Positions 41,605-49,375 of a stretch of 64,000 nt of DNA are shown in pieces. Both the position numbers and the translations under genes were made by a program. The stretch is from the NCBI RefSeq assembly GCF_000472545.1, contig NZ_KI421432.1, positions 124,001 to 188,000 on the forward strand, read 5' to 3'. The number at the start of each line of letters is the position of its first letter. Position 1 is the stretch's first letter. The notes below the pieces were generated by a model, which saw only the letters and a list, made by a program, of their open reading frames with translations, ran no database searches and was not told where the DNA came from. Source of the DNA: Burkholderia sp. WSM2232. Its GTDB lineage: Bacteria; Pseudomonadota; Gammaproteobacteria; Burkholderiales; Burkholderiaceae.

Positions 41605-43020
41605 CTAGATCGCCCCGCGCTGCACGCGTTCGATGAAGCGCCACAACGCGTCGTCGGTCGAATAGGGGGCGTTGAAGCGAAACCACGCGCTCGGCGCGTC
41701 GTCGGGGCGAAAGTATGAGCCGGGCGCGAGCCAGATGCCGTGCGTAAGCGCCGCCGTCGCGATGTCGCCGGCGCGCCCCGCGTCGATGGCGAGGCGCGCC
41801 CACAGAAAAAGTCCCGCGCGCGGCCGATGAAACACCTCGAGACCAAGCGAGTCGAGCCGCTCCTCGACCGTGGCATGCGCGAGCTTGAGCCGCTCGTTCA
41901 CCGCTTCCACGTGACGCGCGTAGCGCCCCTCCAGGAGCACCTTGTCGACGATCCGCTCGATCGCCTCCGACGACGTCAGACCCACCGCCATTTTGGTGCG
42001 CGCCAGTTCGCGCAGCACCGCGCGTTCGGCCACGACATAGCCGCAGCGCAGTCCCGGCGTGACGGTCTTCGAAAAACCGCCTACGTACAGAACGCGCTGC
42101 AAGCCCTCCATTGCGGCGAACAGCGGCGCGCCCGACGGCGCGAGTTCGCGGCTCACGTCGTCCTCGATCACCCACATGCGCTGACGCTCGGCGATCTGCA
42201 GCAGACGGAAGGCCGCCGACATGCCGAAAGTCGCGCCGGTCGGATTCTGCAGCGTCGTGTTGACGAAAATGGCCTTGGGCTTGTGCTCGGCGACGAGCGC
42301 TTCGAGCACGTCGGTATCCACACCAGCGGGCGTGCGCGGCACGCCATGCACGACGAGCCCGGCGAGTTTGAGAATCTGCAGCAGATTGCAGTAGCCCGGA
42401 TCTTCGACGATCACCGCGTCGCCCGCGCGCAGCAAAGTGCGCACGATCAGATCCAGCCCCTGCGTGGCGCCCTGAGTGAGCAACACGTTGGACACGTCGA
42501 CCGGCAAGCCGTGCCGGTCGAGCTGCTCGGCAATCCGTTCGCGCAACGGCGCAAAACCGTACGGGTGGCCGTAATCGCCGAGCCGCGCGGCAGGGACGCG
42601 GCTCATGGCGCGCAGCGCATGCTGCAGGCCGGTTTCGTTGATCCACTCGTTCGGCAGCCAGCCGCCGCCAGCCTTGATCGGCACGGAATGATCGGCGAAT
42701 ACGTCGGACAGCAGCCACGTCGCGGTGAGGCTGGGCGGCTGCCAGTCGGTGACGGCGGCGCGCGGCGCGGGCGAGCGCGCCGCGACGCGATAGCCCGAGC
42801 CGCGCCGCGCGACTACCAGCCCCATCGACACCAGACGGTTGTACGCCTCGGTCACCGTGAAGGTGCTCAGTTCGTGGGTCTGCGCCAGTTGCCGCACCGA
42901 CGGCAGCAGCGCGCCCGCGCGCAGCGACTGCGCCTCGATGGCCTGCGCGAAACCCTGCACGACCTGCTCGACCAGCGTCGGGGCGGCGCGCCGGTCGCGC
43001 TCGAGGTTCAATTCGATCAT
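41605..43020 (-). CDS. MocR-type (GntR/aminotransferase) regulator
   Basis: The 471-residue protein has a GntR winged helix (QAIEAQSLRAGALLPSVRQL, HELSTFTVTEAYNRLVSMG), a linker, and a class I aminotransferase-like domain with the PLP lysine in GGFSKTVTPGLRCGYV and the cofactor-binding NPTGATFG and VIEDDVSREL. Such regulators sense an amine or amino acid through PLP. The start at 43020 (MIELNLERD) gives the normal N-terminus; the longer frame to 43104 uses a non-ATG start. It is divergent from the omega-aminotransferase and convergent with LysE, either of which may be its target. Confidence 0.9.
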   Translation of the reverse strand: MIELNLERDRRAAPTLVEQVVQGFAQAIEAQSLRAGALLPSVRQLAQTHELSTFTVTEAYNRLVSMGLVVARRGSGYRVAARSPAPRAAVTDWQPPSLTATWLLSDVFADHSVPIKAGGGWLPNEWINETGLQHALRAMSRVPAARLGDYGHPYGFAPLRERIAEQLDRHGLPVDVSNVLLTQGATQGLDLIVRTLLRAGDAVIVEDPGYCNLLQILKLAGLVVHGVPRTPAGVDTDVLEALVAEHKPKAIFVNTTLQNPTGATFGMSAAFRLLQIAERQRMWVIEDDVSRELAPSGAPLFAAMEGLQRVLYVGGFSKTVTPGLRCGYVVAERAVLRELARTKMAVGLTSSEAIERIVDKVLLEGRYARHVEAVNERLKLAHATVEERLDSLGLEVFHRPRAGLFLWARLAIDAGRAGDIATAALTHGIWLAPGSYFRPDDAPSAWFRFNAPYSTDDALWRFIERVQRGAI

Positions 43021-43102
43021 GATGAGCAATGGGGGAAGAAGTCGGCCGCGGCCGACGGCTCGACGTGAATGAGCTCGGCACAGTTGCCGCGAATTCACCA
43101 AC

Positions 43103-43130
43103 ACAGTTAGCGCGACACCGCGTCAACTGT
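43103..43130. promoter_or_regulatory. Inverted repeat between MocR and aminotransferase genes
   Basis: ACAGTT (43103-43108) and AACTGT (43125-43130) flank 16 nt in the divergent region; another ACAGTT lies about 25 nt further right. A regulator site is possible. Confidence 0.3.
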
Positions 43131-43240
43131 TTATGCCGCCATTAAACCGCGAACGCTACAGTTTTGGCTATGCCCCGGCGGAATTCCCCGGGCAACGCCC
43201 AAAGCAAGTCCCGCTTGGGAAACCGCTTCGAGGAGAAACC

Positions 43241-44569
43241 ATGACTTCGCGCCCTGTCATCGACGATCTGTCGTCTTTCTGGATGCCCTTTACCGCCAAC
43301 CGCCAGTTCAAGGCCGCACCGCGCCTGCTCGAGTCGGCGAAAGGCATGTACTACCGCAGCACCGACGGCCGCGAAGTGCTCGACGGCTGCGCGGGCCTCT
43401 GGTGTGTGAACGCCGGCCACGGCCGCGACGAGATTGTCGCGGCGATCACGCAGCAGCTTTCCAAACTCGACTTTGCGCCGACGTTCCAGATGGGGCACCC
43501 GCTCGCGTTCGAAGCGGCCACCAAGGTGGCGGAGCTGATGCCCGAGGGACTCGACCGTATCTTCTTCACGAACTCGGGTTCGGAGTCCGTGGACACTGCG
43601 CTGAAAATCGCGCTCGCCTATCACCGCTCGCGCGGCGAAGCGCAGCGCACGCGCCTGATTGGCCGTGAACGCGGTTATCACGGCGTGGGCTTCGGCGGCA
43701 TTTCGGTAGGCGGCATTGCGCCGAACCGCAAGACGTTTTCCGGTGCATTGCTGCCGGCGGTCGACCACTTGCCGCACACGCACAATCTCGAGCAGAACGC
43801 ATTCTCCAAGGGCCAGCCGGCGTGGGGCGCGCATCTCGCGGACGAACTCGAGCGCATCGTCACGCTGCACGACGCATCGACAATTGCCGCGGTGATCGTG
43901 GAACCGGTCGCGGGCTCGACCGGCGTGCTGATTCCGCCGCAAGGCTATCTGCAGAAGCTGCGTGAAATCTGCACGAAGCACGGCATCCTGCTGATTTTCG
44001 ACGAAGTGATCACGGGCTTTGGCCGCGTGGGCAAAGCCACGGCCAGCGAATATTTCGGCGTGACGCCCGACCTCATCACGATGGCCAAGGCGATCAACAA
44101 CGCGTCGATTCCGATGGGCGCGGTCGCGGCCAGCCGCACGGTGCACGACACGATCGTCAACGCCGGCGCGCAAGGCGCGATCGAGCTGTTCCACGGCTAT
44201 ACGTATTCGGCGCATCCGGCCGCGGTCGCCGCCGCCATTGCCACGCTCGACCTGTATCGCAACGAAGGCCTGTTCGAGCGCGCGGCCACGCTCGCGCCCA
44301 CGTTCGAAGCCGCCGCTCATTCGTTGCGCGGCGCGAAGCACGTGAAGGACATCCGCAATCTCGGGATGATCGCGGGCATCGAGCTTGAATCGCGCGACGG
44401 CGCGCCGGGCGCGCGCGCCTACGAGGCGTTCGTCAAATGCTTCGAGGCGGGCGTGCTGGTGCGCTTTACCGGCGACATTCTGGCGTTTTCGCCGCCGCTC
44501 ATCATCAACGAAGAACAGATCGCGCACATCTTCAAGACGGTTGGCGACGTGCTGGCCACCGTGCAGTAA
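43241..44569 (+). CDS. Omega-amino acid--pyruvate aminotransferase (class III)
   Basis: This 442-residue fold-type I class III aminotransferase shows DGCAGLWCVNAGHGRDEI, the phosphate loop TNSGSESVDTALK, GYHGVGFGG, LLIFDEVITGFGRVG with the PLP-N1 Asp254, and the Schiff-base Lys283 in ITMAKAINN. It matches the beta-alanine/omega-amino acid--pyruvate branch. GAGGAG precedes the ATG at 43241; the longer frame to 43133 is rejected. It probably deaminates an omega-amine using pyruvate. It is divergent from the MocR gene. Confidence 0.9.
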   Translation: MTSRPVIDDLSSFWMPFTANRQFKAAPRLLESAKGMYYRSTDGREVLDGCAGLWCVNAGHGRDEIVAAITQQLSKLDFAPTFQMGHPLAFEAATKVAELMPEGLDRIFFTNSGSESVDTALKIALAYHRSRGEAQRTRLIGRERGYHGVGFGGISVGGIAPNRKTFSGALLPAVDHLPHTHNLEQNAFSKGQPAWGAHLADELERIVTLHDASTIAAVIVEPVAGSTGVLIPPQGYLQKLREICTKHGILLIFDEVITGFGRVGKATASEYFGVTPDLITMAKAINNASIPMGAVAASRTVHDTIVNAGAQGAIELFHGYTYSAHPAAVAAAIATLDLYRNEGLFERAATLAPTFEAAAHSLRGAKHVKDIRNLGMIAGIELESRDGAPGARAYEAFVKCFEAGVLVRFTGDILAFSPPLIINEEQIAHIFKTVGDVLATVQ

Positions 44570-44664
44570 GGATAGGCAAGCCGCGCGGAGCGGCGCTCGT
44601 GCGGGCTGACTGCTTGCGGCGCGCTGGTGGCTGGTCGCGGTTTGCCGGTTGCGGCTTGCCCGTT

Positions 44665-44704
44665 GCCGGTCGCCGATTGCGGCGCCCTGCAACCGGCGAC
44701 CGGC
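44665..44704. terminator. Inverted repeat between convergent genes
   Basis: GCCGGTCGCC (44665-44674) and GGCGACCGGC (44695-44704) form a 10-bp perfect stem between the aminotransferase (plus) and the DUF6496 gene (minus). It sits in a GC-rich stretch of TTGCCGG-like repeats. There is no T-run, so terminator function is tentative. Confidence 0.4.
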
Positions 44705-44711
44705 CGTCGGC

Positions 44712-45239
44712 TCAATGATGATGCGCGCGCGCAGCTCGCGTCTGCGCCGCCTTCTTGGCTGCGGCTGAGCGTCCGGCCGCGCCCTTGGTCGCCGCGGCCT
44801 TCTTTGCCGCCGCCGAGCGGCTCGCGGCCGGACGTTTGGCCGCCGCCGACTTCGCCTGCTTCGACATGGCCGAATGCGAAGCGCCGGCCTTGCTCTCGCG
44901 CTTCAATACATTGGTGCTGGTGCGCGAGCGCTTCGCCGTTGACTCCTTGCTCGCCGTCTTTTTCGCGGCGCCTTTCTTCTGTCCCGCGGCGCTGTCCTTC
45001 TCCGCTTTCTTGCGCGTGGCCTCGCTCGTTGCGCCCTTCTTCGGCGCCTTCAGATCGACGCCCGCACGACGCGCTTCGGACAATCCAATGGCGACGGCCT
45101 GCTTCGGCGAGCGGACCCCGTGCTTGCCGGCGCGCACCTTGTCCACCTGTTCCTTGACGAACTCTCCAGCTTGCGTGCTCGCCGATTTGCCGGCGCGTTT
45201 GTCGGCTTCGGCGCGCTTGAGGGTTTTTTTCTCGGGCAT
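44712..45239 (-). CDS. DUF6496 / histone H1-like basic protein
   Basis: This 175-residue protein has a short ordered N-terminal part (TQAGEFVKEQVDKVRAGKHG, then RSPKQAVAIGLSEARRAGVD, typical of the DUF6496 motif) and a long Lys/Ala-rich tail with AAAKKAA repeats like bacterial H1-type proteins, ending in three His. It probably binds DNA and compacts or protects it. RBS GGAG precedes the ATG at 45239. It is divergent from the small gene at 45391. Confidence 0.8.
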   Translation of the reverse strand: MPEKKTLKRAEADKRAGKSASTQAGEFVKEQVDKVRAGKHGVRSPKQAVAIGLSEARRAGVDLKAPKKGATSEATRKKAEKDSAAGQKKGAAKKTASKESTAKRSRTSTNVLKRESKAGASHSAMSKQAKSAAAKRPAASRSAAAKKAAATKGAAGRSAAAKKAAQTRAARAHHH

Positions 45240-45390
45240 GACAGTTCTCCGATTGACTGTGGCCCATGCTGTGCAGCAATGCCTGTGCCGGAGTGCCGGG
45301 ACCGCGTGCCAGGACTCGCGCCGTCCACGTGGACAGCGTATGGTGTAGTCAGGGACCGGCGCACCGGACCGGCCCGAACCGGAGACGTCC

Positions 45391-45642
45391 ATGAAGATCC
45401 CCAACGTGCGCGCGGGTGCGCATATCGAAGGCGTTCACTGGATCGCCGAATACGCGGAAGACGTTCACGAGATTCGCATCTTCCGCGAAGGGCAGGAAAT
45501 CGACGTCCACGACGCGCCTTCGTCGCTGTTCGGCGACGAGGAGAACGCGGGCTCGAAGAGCACCGCCGATCATCGCGCGGCCGAGGCTGCGGTGCTCGCT
45601 TATTTGAGGCGCTTTGTGGCGGAGCATGACGCGGAGGAGTAA
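45391..45642 (+). CDS. Hypothetical acidic protein (83 aa)
   Basis: The protein starts MKIPNVRAGAHIEGVHWIAE and has alternating strand-like and helical segments (EYAEDVHEIRIFREGQEIDV, ADHRAAEAAVLAYLRRFVAE). It is acidic and small, and divergent from a basic DNA-binding type protein. CGGAG lies 7 nt before the ATG. No family is recognised. Codon use matches its neighbours, so it is probably a real chromosomal gene. Confidence 0.65.
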   Translation: MKIPNVRAGAHIEGVHWIAEYAEDVHEIRIFREGQEIDVHDAPSSLFGDEENAGSKSTADHRAAEAAVLAYLRRFVAEHDAEE

Positions 45643-45732
45643 GCGGGCCCGCGTGGGTTGAGGGTGCGGGTGCGGGGTGCGGTGCGGGACGTCGATCGGG
45701 CGATTGAGAGCAGCAGTTCGGTTTCAGCAGCT

Positions 45733-46167
45733 TCACACCATCGGCCATTCTTCGGTGCCCTTGTGCACGCGCTTGGAGTCCGGCATCGGCTGCAGTCGCC
45801 AGGGTGAACCATGTTCCCTGTACCACCGGTCGCACCGCTCCCGTCTGATCGACCTGTCCGTGCACAGGCCGTCTTCAATCGCTTCCATGTACATGACCAT
45901 TGAGACATAGCGCCGCCAGCGGCGCAGTCTAAAGACACCGTCCCCACCGCAATATAGAGCCAGCAGAGCGCTGCCTCGGTAGCCGACAACGACCAGCCCG
46001 GGTTCTGCTCCCGCCAGTCCCACAGGGCGAGGGCCGTCACCGGGGCTGCAAGCGCAATGCACATAAGCAGCCACTTCGTTACGGGGCCTCATGTGAAGCC
46101 TGCGCCACCTTTCACGCGTCTCGAGGCGTGATTCGAATGGGGCGGAATAGAGTACGTGTTTCGGCAT
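45733..46167 (-). pseudogene. Small T6SS-island protein with two compensating frameshifts
   Basis: The 144-codon frame is open, but only its ends look natural (MPKHVLYSAPFESRLETRER at the start; RYVSMVMYMEAIEDGLCTDR near the end). Between about 46070 and 45945 the translation becomes Cys/Gly/Pro-rich (VHCACSPGDGPRPVG). The alternative frame over the same bases gives a hydrophobic two-helix segment (KWLLMCIALAAPVTALALWD, then CWLYIAVGTV). Two indels that cancel best explain this. The protein was probably a small membrane protein downstream of the island's larger membrane protein. It could still be translated, but without its membrane part. Confidence 0.6.
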
Positions 46168-46246
46168 GTATCCTTCTGTTTTCAGCGAATGAAGCCCCGC
46201 AGAAGCCCGTCAATAATCGCCCTCACAAAAACCGCGAAAGCTCTCG

Positions 46247-47656
46247 CTACAGCAACCGTAACCAGCACTTCATTTGCCAGTGACGCAGAACGAGAAACCC
46301 GATCATTAGGGCCGCAAAGAGGTAAGAGGAAACGGTGAGCTTCAGGTCCCAGGGCGCAACCAGCAGGCAGACCATCCATGCCGCTCCACACAAGATAATC
46401 TCGGGCCCCAGGATGGGGTTGTACTCGTATTCCTTCTTCCATGGCACCCCCACGCGATCCGGTTCTTTCGCCACCACATTCAAGACGACACCCCGCTCAT
46501 GCGGCAACGCGACGAGCTGTGCGCCCTGGCCGAAGTGGGCCATTCTTGCGGCCAGCGCCTGCAGCACCCATCGCGCCACCGGAGCCTGTGGACCGATAGC
46601 CGTCTCAAGCGCATGTTCTTCCACCTTCAGGCCCGACTCCCTCACCGCCCCCAAGGTGGCGTGTTGCGCCAGGCCCTTCAGACGGCTGAACCAGAAGTGA
46701 TGGATACGTGTACGCTGCACCTGCTCCGAATCCAGCAGCAGTGTGAGCGCCTTCCCGGCCTGGTCGGCTTCCGCAACGATCTGCCGTAACAGCCAGGCCT
46801 GAACCTTCGGCTGCTGCCTTGTCGCCATCAGTGCGGGCAAGCCGAACAGCAGCGCGACGGCCGCCTCCGAAACGCCGGGCTTATCGCCCAGCTTTCCGTC
46901 ATTCAGATGCCAAGCCAGCAGGAGACGGTGCTGCGGTCTCATGGTGATCCCATACCGGTAGTAGGTCGGGCGGTCGTGGTCCTTGAACCAGTCTTCCGCA
47001 AATCCGGGGGCCTGGTCGTTGCCGATCCATCTGACGTGCGGCGTGCCCGGCAACCCGGCCTGTTCCCAGACCGCCTGGAAGTCAAGCGATGCTTCAGCCC
47101 GGTCGCACTGGATCACGACTTCAAATGACTGGTCTTTCGCCACCAGCGCCAGTTGTGGCGCCAGCGGTGCCAGCATGGTTTCAATCAGCACACGTTCGCG
47201 CTGGACGGCATCGCTCCCCTCGATGCTGGCAAGACACATGACCCGCCCGGGATTGTCGGGCGGCTCACCTTCCAGCTTCAGCATGCGCTCTGCAAGGTCG
47301 GGCTCGGGTGTCAGAATCACGCTGTCCAGCACCGCCAGGCCCGCACGACTTTCCCTCCGCCAGGCAGTTATCAGAGACCAGCGCGCGGTGTTATCGTATG
47401 CCGCGATGCGATTAGGCTCGTCATACATATGCCAATACACAAGACCACTGAGCGCGACCCAGCAGAAAAAAGGCACCGCCAAAGCACCACGGATGATTCT
47501 GTCCCACGGCACGGGGCCAGCCTTCGGCAGGCCGGACAGGACGATCCAGAGTGCGACACCTTCCACGATCAGGTACAGCGCGACAAAGATCCAGACCGAC
47601 GGCAGTTCCCTCGCCTCATATTCCGCAGGAAATCGCGGCTCCCAGTCAAAAGTCAT
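46247..47656 (-). CDS. T6SS-island membrane protein of unknown function
   Basis: This 469-residue protein has two N-terminal helices (about 22-43 and 57-73), a large soluble middle, and two C-terminal helices (about 412-455), and ends in a basic WLRLL tail. The middle is rich in alpha/beta elements (VIQCDRAEASLDFQAVWEQA, LTLLLDSEQVQRTRIHHFWF). GGAGG precedes the ATG at 47656. It follows the PAAR gene by 11 bp. Proteins of this shape are common beside orphan vgrG genes in Burkholderia, but their role is not known. Adaptor, immunity or loading functions are all possible. Confidence 0.75.
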   Translation of the reverse strand: MTFDWEPRFPAEYEARELPSVWIFVALYLIVEGVALWIVLSGLPKAGPVPWDRIIRGALAVPFFCWVALSGLVYWHMYDEPNRIAAYDNTARWSLITAWRRESRAGLAVLDSVILTPEPDLAERMLKLEGEPPDNPGRVMCLASIEGSDAVQRERVLIETMLAPLAPQLALVAKDQSFEVVIQCDRAEASLDFQAVWEQAGLPGTPHVRWIGNDQAPGFAEDWFKDHDRPTYYRYGITMRPQHRLLLAWHLNDGKLGDKPGVSEAAVALLFGLPALMATRQQPKVQAWLLRQIVAEADQAGKALTLLLDSEQVQRTRIHHFWFSRLKGLAQHATLGAVRESGLKVEEHALETAIGPQAPVARWVLQALAARMAHFGQGAQLVALPHERGVVLNVVAKEPDRVGVPWKKEYEYNPILGPEIILCGAAWMVCLLVAPWDLKLTVSSYLFAALMIGFLVLRHWQMKCWLRLL

Positions 47657-47667
47657 TTAACCTCCGG

Positions 47668-47958
47668 TCACACTTCCACTGTCCATTCACGCTGCGACGC
47701 GCGCAGCCGTGGTGGCGGGCTGCACCTGCAGCGGCACAGATCGTCCTCCAGTGCGTGTTGCCTGCCGCCGAGGTCATCACCGGCCAGCCGCGCACCATCT
47801 GGCTCGATCACCCCAATGGACTTGCAGGCGGGACACTGAACGCGTGCGCCGAGGTAACTCATTTTCCGGTCATCGAGGCCGATATCGTCCACTCCGTCAA
47901 GCACGACGCCATTCGCCGTGGTCCGGTCATGCTGGAATATGCAGGCGCGTTCTCGCAT
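47668..47958 (-). CDS. PAAR domain protein (T6SS spike tip)
   Basis: This 96-residue protein has PAAR-like features: DRTTANGVVLDGVDDIGLDD, MSYLGARVQCPACKSIGVI with paired Cys, and the C-terminal LCRCRCSPPPRLRASQ. PAAR proteins cap the VgrG trimer and sharpen the T6SS spike. The ATG at 47958 sits one base past the stop of the upstream secreted-protein gene, with GGGAG in front. Its position three genes after a VgrG with a toxin-like extension supports use with that VgrG. Confidence 0.8.
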   Translation of the reverse strand: MRERACIFQHDRTTANGVVLDGVDDIGLDDRKMSYLGARVQCPACKSIGVIEPDGARLAGDDLGGRQHALEDDLCRCRCSPPPRLRASQREWTVEV

Positions 47959-47959
47959 G

Positions 47960-49375
47960 TCAGGCTCCCACCCATTCCCAGCTGGCCCGGCCGCCGGACT
48001 CTTTCAGGGTCGGCATGGTCTGTCCGCGCTGCACCGTGACGACGCCTGCGAAGTCGTACCGGTAGTCGTTCTCCCACCCCTGCCGCATGCGGGGCAGCCA
48101 GCGGCCACTGCGCGGGCACACCGATCCTGGCTCGCAGAATTGCCGCGTCTCATCAATGATGTCCAAGAAATACTGCTTCACAGGTGTAGGCGCGCTGGCC
48201 TCCCACAGCCACTGCACCGGGCCGTTGAGGCTCACGCCGTTGCCCCGCTCCATCAGCATTTTCACGGGTTCAGTCGTTGCAACGGCCCCTGCCTTGAACG
48301 GTACGAGCTGCAGGCTACGGTACGTGCTGTAGCCAGTGCGCACGGCGCGGTACAGGCCGTCCTCGGCAAATGTCTCACCGGGGTTGACCGGCCACCAGGA
48401 CATGTCACGGCGATGCGTTGCCTCCCACTGCTCGCGCTCCTGCGGGGTCGAGGGGTAGTCACGGTCGAACGTTACGCGAGTTGGATTTTTGTAGTCCGAA
48501 TGAAAATCAACATAGAGCAGACTGTTCTGGATTCCGGTCACTTCCATGCTCATGAAAGCACCCGCATACAAATCGTAGGTTCCAGCAGCAAATTTATCGA
48601 TGTTGTCAGTCTTAATTCGCAGAACGACGGCGCTATGCGGTGCAAGATTCACCTCGCCATCAGGAAACTGCGCGGGATCGACTAGCGTCTGTCCAGCAAG
48701 ATCAAGGCCGAACTTTGCATCCATGCCGCTCTGCGTATCACTCACGCCCAAGCTGTCCTTTCCCATCCCTGCGTCCCATTTATCTGGCGTCCTAAACTTG
48801 ATTCGGTACTCACCATCGTTCGCGAACTTGACGGAGACGATAAAGCCATCCTCGGCACGATGAATTGAAGACAACGAAACATCGAACTTCACAAGTTTCC
48901 GGCCGTCCTGGACGCCCGCGTGTTTTAACTTGTTCATCAGATCGAATATCTTGGATACAACTGGCCGGCTGAAGTCCCTTATATAACTGCTCCGCATCTC
49001 TCCGCCGCACTTCACGCCGTAGAGATCAGGCAGCGTTACATCGCTTGAAGGGTCTTTCGGAGAACACAGCAGTTCAGCCATCTGCCGGGCTGCTTCCAGA
49101 TTCTCACCGTCCAGCTTCAGCTCAAAGATTCCAACACCGCTGATATTCCTGCTTCCGTCTGAGTCGCCAATCTGCACCCGCAGCACATCACCGGAAACCG
49201 AGACTTCATTGTTCCCGTATGTGTTGATGCTGCCACCGGCAGCTCCATTCGTCGTGTAACTGAATTGCATCGTCCTGTTCTCCGGGTTCACGGTCGCAGC
49301 GTGAACGTTGACACCAAACGTAAAGCACAGCAGGGCCGCCCGACCCAAAAATTTAACCCAAGCACTACGCGTCAT
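47960..49375 (-). CDS. Secreted protein after vgrG, candidate immunity protein
   Basis: The 471-residue protein has a signal peptide (WVKFLGRAALLCFTFGVNVHA) and a long beta-rich mature part with several Cys. No known domain is recognised. The ATG at 49375 overlaps the vgrG stop by 11 bp, so it is coupled to the effector. Base composition is lower in GC than the flanks. A periplasmic location and tight coupling to a VgrG with a peptidase domain fit an immunity protein, although 471 residues is large for one; an accessory effector is the alternative. Confidence 0.7.
   Translation of the reverse strand: MTRSAWVKFLGRAALLCFTFGVNVHAATVNPENRTMQFSYTTNGAAGGSINTYGNNEVSVSGDVLRVQIGDSDGSRNISGVGIFELKLDGENLEAARQMAELLCSPKDPSSDVTLPDLYGVKCGGEMRSSYIRDFSRPVVSKIFDLMNKLKHAGVQDGRKLVKFDVSLSSIHRAEDGFIVSVKFANDGEYRIKFRTPDKWDAGMGKDSLGVSDTQSGMDAKFGLDLAGQTLVDPAQFPDGEVNLAPHSAVVLRIKTDNIDKFAAGTYDLYAGAFMSMEVTGIQNSLLYVDFHSDYKNPTRVTFDRDYPSTPQEREQWEATHRRDMSWWPVNPGETFAEDGLYRAVRTGYSTYRSLQLVPFKAGAVATTEPVKMLMERGNGVSLNGPVQWLWEASAPTPVKQYFLDIIDETRQFCEPGSVCPRSGRWLPRMRQGWENDYRYDFAGVVTVQRGQTMPTLKESGGRASWEWVGA

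Noticed and set aside
43142..44692. 516-codon minus-strand frame
   Set aside because: Antisense to the aminotransferase; composition is shadow-like.
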